A DNA stretch of 64,000 bases from Thermoguttaceae bacterium (GCA_025060325.1 JANXBW010000015.1:1-64000), one strand, 5' to 3'. Numbered from the stretch's first letter, positions 17,622 to 27,848 are shown. Numbers and translations are program-made. The notes: generated from the sequence alone by a model not told the origin.

Positions 17622-19802
17622 CTACGAGGAGGAGGTAACCAGCGCCCCGTTTTCGCATCGCTCGGAAGCTTGGGCGGTCTGCACGGCCAGCTCTAAGGTG
17701 ACGAGCCAGCGGCCGGCACTATCCGGAAGGACCCGCCAGTGGGGCACCACCGCCACTGATTGATAAACAAGCTCAAAACCGGCCTCCGAGCCGTTGACCG
17801 TTCCCACCGGATATGTCCATAAACCAGCCGGACGGCTTGTCCGCAAGGTCAGATCCAGGCCGAGCCATTGGTCCACCACCGATATCTCGGTCTGGTGCGG
17901 CAAGCTAAGCACCGTTGATAAATCCCCAAGGATCTGCCCGTCGCCATTTCGGTAGAAGCGGTCCGGCACCCCCGGCGGTAACCCGGCAAAGTTCAGTTCC
18001 ACCGCAAATTCCCAGGGGCATTCTGGGGGCAGATTCTCAAGGAGGTAGGCCACCTCCACAACGGGACTGCCGGCCGAGAGAGTAATCGCTTTTGTCAACC
18101 GGATCACCTGGCCGGACACACTCCCCTCCCGGGTCATCGTCAGCCGGACGCGGTCGGCACGTCGCTGGATTTTCGCCTGATATTCCCCCGTGGCAAAATC
18201 GCCAAGTTGTTCAAATTGCTGATTCGCGAGGGTTTCCGCCCTCAAACCGGCCGGCAAGAACAGGTCCACAAGTGCCTTACGGGGATATTGGTCGTAAACA
18301 ATTGCCTTATCGAGGCCCTCCTGTTTGAAGACAACAATGTCGTGGATGCTAGCGACCTGCCCAGCCTGTTGCTCGGCACGCTTTAGAACCTTATGGTGAT
18401 AACCCTCGGGCCGCCGAGTCATTGTGCCTAAAAGGTTATGATGGACGGAGCGGACATCCATCTCGTAAATATGCCCGCCCACCACTGGCGCCACATAAAG
18501 CACCAACTTGTCGTTGGCCAGGCGAACCTCCGGTCGAGCGTCGAAATTGAAATCCTCAACCCCATCCTCCACCCAGGCCTCCGGCTTTCCCTCGGCCTGA
18601 TCTAAGCACTGCTCGGCCAAAATAAGTTGACGATACACGGCATGACGGAGATGCGGCAGATAAATCCCGCCGAATGCCCCGTGCCAGTACGCGCAGTTAC
18701 ACTGGCCCCGGTAAAGTTCCCGCCGAGCACGGTGGAGCCATTCCTTCCGCTCCGGCGGCATCGCCTTGGTCGACAGCTCCATAAGCCGTCGACTGATGCC
18801 TAGCATGCGGGAGTACATTTCGTTGGATTCCGGGTATTTGACGCGGAAATTGCGCCAAAAACCACCGCGAATGAACGGCCGAAGCCGCGCCCACTGAGAA
18901 GCTGCCCCAAGTTCGTGCCCCAGATGCTCAAGTTCCAGTTGGCGCTTCGGCGGAAGCGCCCACTCCGTCATTTCGCGATAAGAACAGTCGGGCAAAAAAA
19001 TTCGCCCCATAGGCGGAACGGCCTGGAATGCTTCTCCTAGTGTGCAAACCTCAAGCCAGTCCGCATTCTCCAAAAGTGCCGTAAAGAATCTCTCAAGCCA
19101 TTTGTCCTGATAGACGTGTTTATACGTCATCGGCCAAGTGCCGAATTTCTCGCCGTCATCGCCGAAGACCACGACGGCCTTGGGATGACGCTCGCCCGCA
19201 TGGCGAAGATAGGCCAAGGTCTCGGCCGGCTCGCGGAAGGGAATGCTGTAGCGTAACCGTTCGCTGCCGGGAAAGATCGACAAGATCCGCCCTTCATCCT
19301 CGGTGACAAAATGGCCGAAAAGCTCGTCTTCTTCCAAGCCGGCTGTCTTGAAATGGAAATCATCCAAAACGGTGTAGCGAATTCCCGCGTCAACAATATC
19401 CCGGGTAAAACTCTGTTCCCAAACGCGCTCGGCTACCCACATCCCGCGAACAGTGGTCTGGAAGCGTTCTTCTAAGAACTCGCGATAAGCGGCAATTTGG
19501 CCGATGCGGTCGTGCGTGGGGATCATCGCAAGGATTGGTTCATAAAAAGCTCCGCCGATGATCTCGATTCGGCCGGCACGAACTAGCGCCGCTAGGCGGT
19601 CGATGTAGTCGGGATGGTGCTGCTCCAGCCATTCGAAAAGGGGCCCACTTATGTGCAGGCTAATTCGCAAAGGCGGGAAACGCTCAAACACTTCCAAAAA
19701 AGGAAGGTAACTACGTTGATAAGCATCCTCGAATACGTGGTCGAAATTTCCCACCGGTTGGTGGTTGTGGATCAAAAGAACTAAGCGAACAGGTCGAAAC
19801 AT
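17622..19802 (-). CDS. GH57 4-alpha-glucanotransferase (DUF1925/DUF1926 type)
   Basis: A 726-residue enzyme of the Thermococcus litoralis-type GH57 4-alpha-glucanotransferases, which cut alpha-1,4-glucan and transfer the piece to another glucan or glucose. Motif 1 is LLIHNHQPVGNF near the N-terminus. The nucleophile is E125 in GMWVAERVWE, and the acid/base lies in VVFGDDGEKFGTWP (D215/D216); both are close to E123 and D214 of the T. litoralis enzyme. Later parts match the central DUF1925 domain and the C-terminal DUF1926 beta-sandwich. The longer frame starts 45 codons upstream, but the family begins at MFRPVRLVLLIHNHQP, so 19802 is chosen. It is last in the co-oriented glgA-amylase-galT block. 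Confidence 0.9.
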   Translation of the reverse strand: MFRPVRLVLLIHNHQPVGNFDHVFEDAYQRSYLPFLEVFERFPPLRISLHISGPLFEWLEQHHPDYIDRLAALVRAGRIEIIGGAFYEPILAMIPTHDRIGQIAAYREFLEERFQTTVRGMWVAERVWEQSFTRDIVDAGIRYTVLDDFHFKTAGLEEDELFGHFVTEDEGRILSIFPGSERLRYSIPFREPAETLAYLRHAGERHPKAVVVFGDDGEKFGTWPMTYKHVYQDKWLERFFTALLENADWLEVCTLGEAFQAVPPMGRIFLPDCSYREMTEWALPPKRQLELEHLGHELGAASQWARLRPFIRGGFWRNFRVKYPESNEMYSRMLGISRRLMELSTKAMPPERKEWLHRARRELYRGQCNCAYWHGAFGGIYLPHLRHAVYRQLILAEQCLDQAEGKPEAWVEDGVEDFNFDARPEVRLANDKLVLYVAPVVGGHIYEMDVRSVHHNLLGTMTRRPEGYHHKVLKRAEQQAGQVASIHDIVVFKQEGLDKAIVYDQYPRKALVDLFLPAGLRAETLANQQFEQLGDFATGEYQAKIQRRADRVRLTMTREGSVSGQVIRLTKAITLSAGSPVVEVAYLLENLPPECPWEFAVELNFAGLPPGVPDRFYRNGDGQILGDLSTVLSLPHQTEISVVDQWLGLDLTLRTSRPAGLWTYPVGTVNGSEAGFELVYQSVAVVPHWRVLPDSAGRWLVTLELAVQTAQASERCENGALVTSSS

Positions 19803-20188
19803 GACTTTCTGACTTCTTGCCTGTGGGCAAATCTGTGTGCTCAGGATCAACCTGGGCGGAAGTCCCTCACCCAACCCAGGCAATTTCGGCCGGCACCTTC
19901 CGTGAAGAAGCCTTTTCCCTATTTCCGCGAATGACAATTATGGCGCGTTTTCCGATTGTTGCGCACGCAGGAACTTCAACTAAAGCCGCGTCGGACCGGC
20001 ATCCTTCTTAAGTCCGTCTAACGAAAGCTTGCCGTCGGAAAGCCAGAGGTAGTTTTGCCAGGAGAGTTGCCCGTCAGCCGCCTGACGCCGGCGGCTCACT
20101 TTCTGCCCGGCTCTAGGAACCGGCCCGTGCGACTTTGCGCTGCCTGTTTATTTTCTCTAATCGAACTACTTCCCGGCGGCGGTTCAGT
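19803..20188. other. gene-free stretch
   Basis: Between galT and the downstream 4-alpha-glucanotransferase gene. A 7-bp inverted repeat (AGCCGCC/GGCGGCT, about 20074-20094) and a 6-bp one around the galT stop (20179-20200) are present; neither has a T tract. No gene seen. Confidence 0.4.
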
Positions 20189-21220
20189 TTATCTAACCGC
20201 AACTCTTTCAGGTTCCCAGGTCTCAGTCTCCACTTCCCGCAGGAACCGGGCAGCTTCTTCCGGTGGGACGGGATTTATGTAGAAGCCGGTTCCCCATTCG
20301 AAGCCCGCTGGCCGCGTCAAGCTCGGCATGATCTCGATATGCCAGTGATAATGCGGCAGCTCCTGCGTATCGAAGGGGGCCGTATGCAAGATGTAATTGT
20401 ATGCCGGCCGATCTAGCGCCGCCTCCAGCTTGAGGATCACCGTCCGCAAGATGCTGGCTAAATCCTCGACACCGGCCGGCTGAATATTTTCAAAGTGACT
20501 GCCGTGGACTTTCGGGAGGATCCATGTCTCGAAGGGGAACCGACTGGCAAACGGGCAGAAGGCCACGAAGGTCGGAGAATCGTGCACCAAGCGCTTTTCC
20601 GTAGCCAGCTCCTGCTGAATCATGTCGCAATAGACGCACCGGCCGCGATAGTTATAAAACTCAAGCGAGCCGGTCATCTCCTCCCAAACATTGATGGGCA
20701 CAATCGGTGTCACAATAAGCTGGCTATGGGTATGCTCCAGCGAGGCACCTGCCGCCGCCCCCACATTCTTGAAAACCATCCCGTAGACTAGGCGGCGATC
20801 GCGCTTAAGATCAGTCAGCCGGTCCCGATAAGCCCACAACACTTCTTGAAGCTCAGGCTCGCTTAGCTCGGCCGTGCTGATCAGGTGTCGGGGTGATTCG
20901 ATAATGACTTCATGGGCACCCACGCCGCGCATCATGTCATAGATGCCCTCACCCCGTTTGTTCAGATCGCCTTCGATCTCAAGGGCGGGAAATTTATTGG
21001 GCACCACCCGCACTCGCCACCCCGGTCCATTAGGAGGAGTCCCCGGCCGACGGTAAGCGATGATCTCCGGCGGCGTTTTGTCCTCCTGGCCCTCACAAAA
21101 AGGGCAAAAGCCGCCAGGACGGCGGGCTGGCGATGTGTCAAAGTCATGGGGTCTACGGGCCCGACTTTTCGCCACGATCACCCAGCGCCCAACAATTGGA
21201 TCCTTTCGCAAATCAGGCAT
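20189..21220 (-). CDS. galT: GalT-family nucleotidyltransferase (galactose-1-phosphate uridylyltransferase)
   Basis: A 343-residue HIT-superfamily transferase that swaps UMP (or, in one branch, AMP/phosphate) on hexose-1-phosphates. Zinc ligands C39 and C42 (FCPFCEG), H112 and H163 are placed as in E. coli GalT, and the nucleophile is H165 in LEHTHSQLI (HxHxQ). A second HxH motif near the C-terminus ([10 protein letters not shown]) is typical. It lies inside an alpha-glucan gene block rather than with galK or galE, so it may serve glycogen metabolism, for example as a UDP-glucose or ADP-glucose pyrophosphorylase/phosphorylase-like enzyme; this is inference. Cytosolic. Gaps to both neighbours exceed 300 nt. 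Confidence 0.88.
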   Translation of the reverse strand: MPDLRKDPIVGRWVIVAKSRARRPHDFDTSPARRPGGFCPFCEGQEDKTPPEIIAYRRPGTPPNGPGWRVRVVPNKFPALEIEGDLNKRGEGIYDMMRGVGAHEVIIESPRHLISTAELSEPELQEVLWAYRDRLTDLKRDRRLVYGMVFKNVGAAAGASLEHTHSQLIVTPIVPINVWEEMTGSLEFYNYRGRCVYCDMIQQELATEKRLVHDSPTFVAFCPFASRFPFETWILPKVHGSHFENIQPAGVEDLASILRTVILKLEAALDRPAYNYILHTAPFDTQELPHYHWHIEIMPSLTRPAGFEWGTGFYINPVPPEEAARFLREVETETWEPERVAVR

Positions 21221-21535
21221 GGCACTCCTTCCCGCTAGCTGCGATCTTCTGCGAGTCTCTTTGGTTTCGGGAAATGCTCCACCGAGTTTCCGAGGCAGAG
21301 GCTACCTTCAAGGCGTGGCCTAAAGAATTTGCGACAGCTTTTCGCAATCCCACGAGCTACCCTGGCCCAATGGGAGAGACCGAGCCCCGGCACGCGGCTA
21401 TTGGGGGGTGCTTACGCCCGGCAATTCCGGCTTGACCACCCATAGCAACTTTAAAGCCCCTCCGTAGAGGGGATTCGCTAGGAAGTAAAGGCCCTCAAGT
21501 TTGGCAGAAAAAGAAAAATCACCCGACAAGGGGGA
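21221..21535. other. gene-free stretch
   Basis: Between the GH57 amylase and galT. It contains only the hairpin at 21450-21472, listed separately. Confidence 0.4.
21450..21472 (-). terminator. terminator-like hairpin after the GH57 amylase
   Basis: A perfect 6-bp stem (CCCCTC 21457-21462, GAGGGG 21467-21472) with a tetraloop is followed on the minus strand by CTTTAAAGTT. The T run is short, so termination may be partial, allowing some read-through towards galT. Confidence 0.5.
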
Positions 21536-23731
21536 TTAGGCCTGCCACATGATAAGTTCGAATTCCGGTGGAGGCACCGCGGTTTCGATAGATCCCTCGG
21601 TGGGGACCCGCTCGACGGCCCGCTGCCGGTGCTTTAGTTCCAGGTAAAAATGCACCGGATCACCCGTTCCGGCTCCCAAGGCCCGAAGGGGCACGGCAAC
21701 CTCAAGTATCTGGTCGGCCGCCGCTTCCACCTGGGATTCGCTCTGCGTGGATTTGCCGCGGACCAACGTGGCCGTGGGACGCCGCTGATCGAGATCGCTC
21801 AGGATTATCTCCACATCCTTTGGCTGGACGAAGATGATGCGGATCAGATCAACCTGAGCAAAGCGCTCTCGAACCGGCCCGCCCCGACTGTCAACGCGTA
21901 AACAGAATCGGTCAGTTCCAAAGCCAAAGTAAACCGAGTCGACTAGCCCTTCCGAAGCCATCGACATCGCCCCTCGGCCACCCCGGGCGATGTACCGGCC
22001 AGCGTTGATCCATTCGAAATATGTCTGTCGACCATCCACTTTGACATTGAGAAGGCTCGTCGGCTGAGTGTGCGCCTCGACCTTTCGACCAAGCTTAATC
22101 GGTTGGGCAAGTTCCGGCGGCGGTGTTTCCCCCAGGGCGATGTAAACGTTCTGCAGATGTTTACGAAATAGCCTGTCGAAAAGCCCATCCTGGGCGCAGC
22201 TGTGGGAGTCGCCGAACCACCAGAACCAGTCACTCCCCTCGGCGATGTAAAGTTCCTCCCAAGCTTGCCGCAGCCGGTCGGCAGGAATCTTGCTCGATCG
22301 GGACCGCTCCACCAAGAAGCGCCGCGTCTCGTAAAGAAGGTCCCAAGCGCGATTGCATTCCGGATGCCCGATCCAAATCCCAAAGTTGTGCTGAATCCAA
22401 CTGCCAGGGAAAAGATGATTGAGCTTATCTGTGGCCGGGTAGCGCGTCAGGTAATCTTCGATCCTGACGGGCGTGATCTTGGGATGGGCAACCACTCTGC
22501 GATAAAGAAGCCGGAGGAAATCCACACCCTGATTGGGGTAATATTCCCAGCAATTCTCTCCGTCAAGAATGATCGGAAGGAGCGTGGGACGGTGCCCGGC
22601 ATTGCCACCCGTGGCTCGCCCAATGGCTTCCACTTTGCCGATAAAGTCCCCTACCGCTTCTTCGGCCGAGCACCGCTGATAGTGGAAGCCGATTAGGTCG
22701 CTCATGGCGTGGTCGCGGAAGACCACCTGAAGCTGTTTCCCGGCCTCTTCCACCCGCCAGGGCCGATACAGCATCTCCGGATTGCGGTGATAGCCGTTAA
22801 AATCGCGGGAAATCCACCCGTCTGTCGAGCAAGAAAGGATCTCCTCGTCGGTGGCGATCCACCAAATGCCAGCCTCGGCAACCAACGGTATCATCGCCTG
22901 GCAGACGGAACCTTCGGACGGCCACATCCCCCGAGGCCGACGCCCAAAGACTTTTTCGTGGAATTCTACAGCCCGGCGGATATGCTCGGCCGCATCCTCG
23001 GGATAACCGTCTAGATATTGGGGCAGGAACACCTCCGGCATCGCCCGGCGCGCAAGCCGCTTGTCAAGGAGCAACGGCACAATCGGATGGTAAAAGGGGG
23101 TGGTGGTGAGCTCGATTTGTCCACGGTCTTCAAGCTCTTTATGGAGAGGAATAACCTCCCGGAGGATGGCCAGTTGCTTATCCAAAAGCCACTGCTTTTC
23201 CGCCTCCGTGTACAGTCGACCCTTGGCGCGGAATTCCGCCAGTTCCGGGTCGCGCTCGAAAGCAATCGGATGGAACCACACCAAGTTGGACCATACCTGT
23301 AGGTCGATGATATCCCGCTTGCCAAACCGCTTCCGAGCCCGCTCGGGAGGATCGACAAAAAAACCGCGTTTTTTGTAAAGCTCAAAATACCGCGGATAAG
23401 GCCGGATCATGTGGTCCGGGTGGACCATGAAAAAGTTATCCAGCATCCAGTGGAAATCTTCCTCAGAAAGAGAGTCGGGAGGAGTGCGCGAGATCCGCAA
23501 ATGCGTGTCCTGATGTCCCCGCTCTGTGTACGCCTGGATCTGCACGATAAGGCTGGGCACCAAGTTGATAGTTGCCCGCATTTCCGGAATTTCTTTAAGG
23601 AGCATCGCCATGCCCCAGTAGTCTTTGACCCCGTGGAGGCGAACCCAGGGCATGGGATTTTCCTGGCCGATGTCATCCGGATAGTAGGGCTGGTGCTGAT
23701 GCCAGAAGATGGCCAGAGCGACTTCGTGCAT
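21536..23731 (-). CDS. GH57 alpha-amylase/amylopullulanase-like glycoside hydrolase
   Basis: A 731-residue GH57 enzyme, expected to hydrolyse alpha-1,4 (possibly alpha-1,6) glucan. Motif 1 is FWHQHQPYY (9-17). The nucleophile is E273 in PRGMWPSEGSV, and the acid/base is D390 in IILDGENCWEYY; both contexts match the amylopullulanase-like GH57 branch. The last about 200 residues form a beta-rich C-terminal domain (FEWINAGRYIARGG, then a segment like a glucodextranase-type accessory domain). No signal peptide, so it is probably cytosolic and acts on stored glycogen. It is co-oriented with glgA upstream (about 190 nt) and galT downstream. Linkage specificity is not decidable from motifs. Confidence 0.88.
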   Translation of the reverse strand: MHEVALAIFWHQHQPYYPDDIGQENPMPWVRLHGVKDYWGMAMLLKEIPEMRATINLVPSLIVQIQAYTERGHQDTHLRISRTPPDSLSEEDFHWMLDNFFMVHPDHMIRPYPRYFELYKKRGFFVDPPERARKRFGKRDIIDLQVWSNLVWFHPIAFERDPELAEFRAKGRLYTEAEKQWLLDKQLAILREVIPLHKELEDRGQIELTTTPFYHPIVPLLLDKRLARRAMPEVFLPQYLDGYPEDAAEHIRRAVEFHEKVFGRRPRGMWPSEGSVCQAMIPLVAEAGIWWIATDEEILSCSTDGWISRDFNGYHRNPEMLYRPWRVEEAGKQLQVVFRDHAMSDLIGFHYQRCSAEEAVGDFIGKVEAIGRATGGNAGHRPTLLPIILDGENCWEYYPNQGVDFLRLLYRRVVAHPKITPVRIEDYLTRYPATDKLNHLFPGSWIQHNFGIWIGHPECNRAWDLLYETRRFLVERSRSSKIPADRLRQAWEELYIAEGSDWFWWFGDSHSCAQDGLFDRLFRKHLQNVYIALGETPPPELAQPIKLGRKVEAHTQPTSLLNVKVDGRQTYFEWINAGRYIARGGRGAMSMASEGLVDSVYFGFGTDRFCLRVDSRGGPVRERFAQVDLIRIIFVQPKDVEIILSDLDQRRPTATLVRGKSTQSESQVEAAADQILEVAVPLRALGAGTGDPVHFYLELKHRQRAVERVPTEGSIETAVPPPEFELIMWQA

Positions 23732-23923
23732 CCCTGCAGATCCTTTTCGTCCGTGCTCTTATAACGTGGATGGTGTGGCCTAGGCTGACGAAAAGTACCC
23801 CGCCTTACCTTGCCCCATCAAGCAAATCGCTGTGAACCACCAAACGCGGCAGGAATTTGCCGGAGTTTTTCTTTGGCCAAGGCGCTCGTTCCACCCGAAC
23901 TGGAGAAGCGACTCCTCCCAAGC

Positions 23924-25432
23924 TCACCCAGCTCTTGCAAGCTCGCGCAGCATCGACCGATGTCGGTCGATTACCCACTGGTAGACCTCGACGTACTTTT
24001 GGGCACTTCGTTTCCAAGAAAAATCCTGCTGCATGCCGGTCCGGGCCAATTGCCACCACAAATCTTTGTTGCCGAAAGCGGCAATCGCCCGCTCTAAGCC
24101 CCCGGCTAGACCGTCCACAGAGGCCTCTTCGAAAACAAAGCCGGTGGCCCGACCTGCCGCCACATTTTCCGGCGTGGCATCCACCACTGTATCTTTTAGC
24201 CCGCCTGTGCCCCGCACCACCGGGATCGTTCCATAAAGTTGGGCATACATTTGGTTGAGACCACAAGGCTCAAACCGGCTGGGCATAGGGAAAATATCGG
24301 CACCGGCAATGATCCGGTGAGCAAGCGGCTCGGAAAACTCGATCCGCACGACAACCTTGTCAGGAAAATCCCTGGCCAAGGAGCGGCACGATTCCTCAAT
24401 CTCCGAATCCCCTTCTCCCAAGATGACCCACTGGATCGGCCGCCACGGAGCCCACTGGCGAATTAGTTTGGCCAGGATGTCGGATCCTTTTTGATCCACC
24501 AATCGTCCGACACTGGCCATCACAATGGCCCCCGGGTCAACGGGAAGGCCTAACTCTTTTTGCAACTCGGCCTTACAGACGGCCTTCCCTTCGGCCACTG
24601 TGGTGACGTCGTATTGCCGCGGTAAGAAGCGGTCGGTGGCCGGGTTCCACTGCGTCGTGTCCACACCATTGAGGATGCCGAAAAGCGAGTCGCTCCGGTG
24701 CTGGAGTAGCCCCTCCATCCGACAGCCGAATTCCGGCGTCTGGATGTCTTGCGCGTACTGAGGACTGACGGTGCTGATCGCCGTGGAGTAAACAATCCCG
24801 GCCTTAAGGAAACTTAGATGACCAAAAAACTCCAGTTCCCGCCAATTGAAATGCTTCCAGTCCAGCCCAGTGAGAATCATGTCCCAATGCCAGAAAACAC
24901 CCTGGTAAGCCATGTTATGAATGGTGAAGAGGGTACCGATTTGCCGGTATCGAGGCAACGTCTGATATTCCAGCCGCAGATAAGCCGGTACCAGTCCCGA
25001 TTGCCAATCGTGGCAGTGAAGCACGTCGGGGCGAAGATCAAGGAGACGAATGACCTCTAAAACGCTGCGGCAAAAAAAGACGAATCTTTCGCAGTTGTCC
25101 AGGTAGTCGTTGCCCCCTTCGTGGTAAAGATCATCACGATCATAGTACTGATCTTGCTCAACAAAGATGACCCGAACCGGGCTATTGGGAATATGGCTTG
25201 CCGCCAGGCGGCCTGTCACCGTTTTTGTGCCGATTGGCACCACGTAGGTGATTCCCAAGGGCTCTAGCGGAAATCCCCCATACCGGACACACCGGTAGAG
25301 GGGCATAATCACCGTCACTTCGTGCCCCATTTTGGCAAGGACTGGGGAAAGCGTGCCGCAAACGTCGCCAAGGCCTCCGGTCTTGGCAAACGGGACGGCT
25401 TCGCTGGTGGCAAAAACGATTCTCAAATTCAT
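23924..25432 (-). CDS. glgA: glycogen synthase (ADP-glucose type, GT5)
   Basis: A 502-residue GT5 synthase that elongates alpha-1,4-glucan from ADP-glucose. The N-terminus MNLRIVFATSEAVPFAKTGG carries the KTGGLGDV nucleotide-sugar loop (17-24). Further landmarks are DVLHCHDWQSGLVP, a central VGRLVDQKGSDIL and the retaining-enzyme motif FPMPSRFEPCGLNQMYAQLY with its GTGGLKDTV continuation. A longer frame adds 36 residues without homology; the family start and the adjacent GAGGAGA favour 25432. It is first in a loose four-gene alpha-glucan series on this strand. No GlgC or GlgB is in the window. Confidence 0.94.
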   Translation of the reverse strand: MNLRIVFATSEAVPFAKTGGLGDVCGTLSPVLAKMGHEVTVIMPLYRCVRYGGFPLEPLGITYVVPIGTKTVTGRLAASHIPNSPVRVIFVEQDQYYDRDDLYHEGGNDYLDNCERFVFFCRSVLEVIRLLDLRPDVLHCHDWQSGLVPAYLRLEYQTLPRYRQIGTLFTIHNMAYQGVFWHWDMILTGLDWKHFNWRELEFFGHLSFLKAGIVYSTAISTVSPQYAQDIQTPEFGCRMEGLLQHRSDSLFGILNGVDTTQWNPATDRFLPRQYDVTTVAEGKAVCKAELQKELGLPVDPGAIVMASVGRLVDQKGSDILAKLIRQWAPWRPIQWVILGEGDSEIEESCRSLARDFPDKVVVRIEFSEPLAHRIIAGADIFPMPSRFEPCGLNQMYAQLYGTIPVVRGTGGLKDTVVDATPENVAAGRATGFVFEEASVDGLAGGLERAIAAFGNKDLWWQLARTGMQQDFSWKRSAQKYVEVYQWVIDRHRSMLRELARAG

Positions 25433-25991
25433 TCTCCTCACAAACAGGCCAATTGTGGCCGCAAGCCTCGGTCGGCCCAAATGCGTCTGACCATGTCCCC
25501 AAACAGCTGGGGAAGTATGCTCCGGCGAAGTTTGGCTCACCTTTGGGCCAGGTTTGGCCAGGCCCTTTACCGTGGGACGGAGAAATCCCCAAAAAGTTTA
25601 GCATACGGAGGGGGTGAGTTCTTCGGGTGAACCAATCTGGGCAAGGCGGGCAAATCTTGTGTTTAAGGGTCGCCGGTCTAAAAGCCTGTAAAGCCCTCGG
25701 GCATCGATTCCTCTTCTCAGCCGGTTCGCAGATTCCGGCCACTCCGCCGGAAAGAGTGACTTGTCGCGCGGCGAGGGCCGCGACCCCCACCGTTGAGGCT
25801 GAGGTTGCTCCGCTACCTGTGCACGGAAAGTGAGGTCCAGCCGGGCTTTTCAAAGTCTTGGCGGTGTGACCTCGGTTGGCGATGCAATCCAGAGGCGGGA
25901 TCGTTCCCCGCAGACCTTGTAGCCAGGTGGAGAAATGGCGAGGAGATCATGGAGGCATAGCTTTCCCGGTCCCTTCGCAGCGGAACCGAGC
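25433..25991. other. gene-free stretch
   Basis: Upstream of glgA and downstream of the orphan nuclease-like gene; it should contain the glgA promoter. No gene, strong hairpin or clear promoter motif seen. Confidence 0.4.
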
Positions 25992-26681
25992 CTAGGCAAC
26001 TGCCGATCCCGGGTTTTCGGTAGTCGTCAAGACGTACTGTCGAAAGCGGTTCCGGCAGCCAACTCGCTGAACCAGCCCGCACTCTCGAAGGCAGTAAAGG
26101 ATCTTTCTTGCTTCCCAGGGTTCAATCTTCCAAAGCTCAGCCAAGCTCACAGTATCGAAAACCACGGGTAAATCGCTTGGCAGAAGTTTAAGCAGATCGG
26201 CGGCATTAACCAGGTCCACCTGTTTGTCAACTTGTTTGAGGAACACATCAACCATCCGCCCCCGGCCAGGCGAACGGTTATTCCGGATGTACTTCGGCGA
26301 GAGCCGATGTTCCTCTACCGAAACCAACACGAAGCGTAAGGAAAGGTTCGGATTGGGAAAAACCCGCGTCAAGTACACCAGGTCATCAAAGAAAGCAAGT
26401 TTCCAGTCGGGGACGGGGAGCTGACGGTGGCAAACTAGTTGGCCGGCCGAGTCGAACCACCGGACATACCGGTGCTTGACAATAGGTTTCACCACAAGCA
26501 CGGGATGGAACAGGAGAAGCTGCCGGAGTTTCTCGCGAACCCCCAGAAGCGGGCCTGTTTCGATCTCAATGATTTTACCGTCGGCCAACGCATCCACCCG
26601 GAACCGACCGACCCGCACTTCGGCCTTACCGTTATCCCCTGCAAAGAGCTTTTTCAAACTCGCGTGAAGGGAAAATTCCAT
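25992..26681 (-). CDS. nuclease-like protein of unknown function with C-terminal winged-helix-like part
   Basis: A 229-residue protein. The N-terminal part has a restriction-endonuclease-like pattern: strand VRVGRFRVDALADGKIIEIE with D30 and E39/E41, followed by helix REKLRQLLLFHP whose K51 could replace the missing Lys of the PD-(D/E)XK motif. The next part (VLVVKPIVKHRYVRWFDSAG) resembles a conserved bacterial family of uncharacterised proteins (I recall a DUF8091-like family, not verified). The last 55 residues (LAELWKIEPWEARKILYCL) look like a winged helix. No signal peptide and no partner gene; gaps of about 560 and 1170 nt isolate it. Nuclease activity is inference. Confidence 0.6.
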   Translation of the reverse strand: MEFSLHASLKKLFAGDNGKAEVRVGRFRVDALADGKIIEIETGPLLGVREKLRQLLLFHPVLVVKPIVKHRYVRWFDSAGQLVCHRQLPVPDWKLAFFDDLVYLTRVFPNPNLSLRFVLVSVEEHRLSPKYIRNNRSPGRGRMVDVFLKQVDKQVDLVNAADLLKLLPSDLPVVFDTVSLAELWKIEPWEARKILYCLRECGLVQRVGCRNRFRQYVLTTTENPGSAVA

Positions 26682-27848
26682 CTCGGAGGAACGGAAAATC
26701 AGAAATTCAGAGCTTGCCGACGGCTCAGGTAGCCTGCGGTTCCCGGCCGCCGATTCAATAATCGGTTTGTGGCCTCAACTAGCGCTTGTAAGGTCGGCGA
26801 GTCATGGCCCACCCGCCCGGCAAACGTGGGAGCTAATGCCGTGGCGCGGTGGTACTTGCGGAGTCCATTACTGCCTCGGGTCTCGTTGACGAGCTATCAG
26901 GGCAAGGTTTCCGGCGCCCTCGCGGTAACCTCCCACTTGCGGCAGTGGGGGAGTCCCCCGCAAAACCCTAGCGGACCGCTACCGTGCCTGGGCCACCTAA
27001 CTGGCAGAAAGCATACGGTTATCCCCACGGACCTTGACCAGGCAGTTTTGACGTTGCCTTGATGACTTAGCCCAAAAGGCTTGTCGCGCTTGCCTGTGAT
27101 CGAGCGCGGCAGCCAGGCGGACGGGCTCCGTTGGCCAGCCCCTCCACCGCCGAAGGCCCACGCGACTCGGTTTCAGAGGCGGGATAGGACTCCCTCGCGA
27201 CTCAGCCGGCCCCAGGATTGCTCGGTTAGCCTCATCCTCATCGAGCGGATGCCCAACGGGTGCGATCGAGGGAAGACCCGCCGACTTGTGCGGCCGATTA
27301 CCTGGGTTTTTTACCGAGAATCCTCCTGGCCGGTGCCCAGCCACCGGGCCTCTTCCGGTCCAAGTCCCGCTCCCCAAAGCTCATTAGAGCGAAGGAAATT
27401 CCCGGAGTGGCACTCCCACGCTATTCCGTCGAGCTCACCCAAACCCCCGGGAAGCAGGCCCCGCCCCAAAACGATTACCGAGCCTCAACCAAACCTGACA
27501 AGCTCACTCGGGACCTTCCTGGCGGAAGCGGGGCTCGATAAGCTTCTGGGAAAGGGGTGACCCGGCTAACGCGGGCCAACCGCTGGGGCAAACGCCCGCA
27601 CCACGGTCAGGCGCGGCATGGCAAAAACTCGGGGGCCTAAATTTTCCGTCCTCGTTTTTGTTCCTGCGGGAGGAAGAGACCCCTGGTGCCGACGTATTGA
27701 GCTTTGGGGGCAAAGGCGTCTGTGCAATCCATCGTTAAGCCAAGGTCACCCCCAGCGGACAAAATCATGTTGCTGAGAAACAAACAGCATCATCTTCGGG
27801 CATAAACTTTGACTACTTTTCGGACAAGCGCGGTGCCACACTGAACTT
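26682..27848. other. long gene-free stretch
   Basis: About 1.17 kb between divergent genes. Many short open frames occur on both strands, as expected of GC-rich DNA, but none has family signal, a ribosome binding site or a consistent third-position bias that I can see. No tRNA-like or T-tract hairpin found. Confidence 0.45.
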
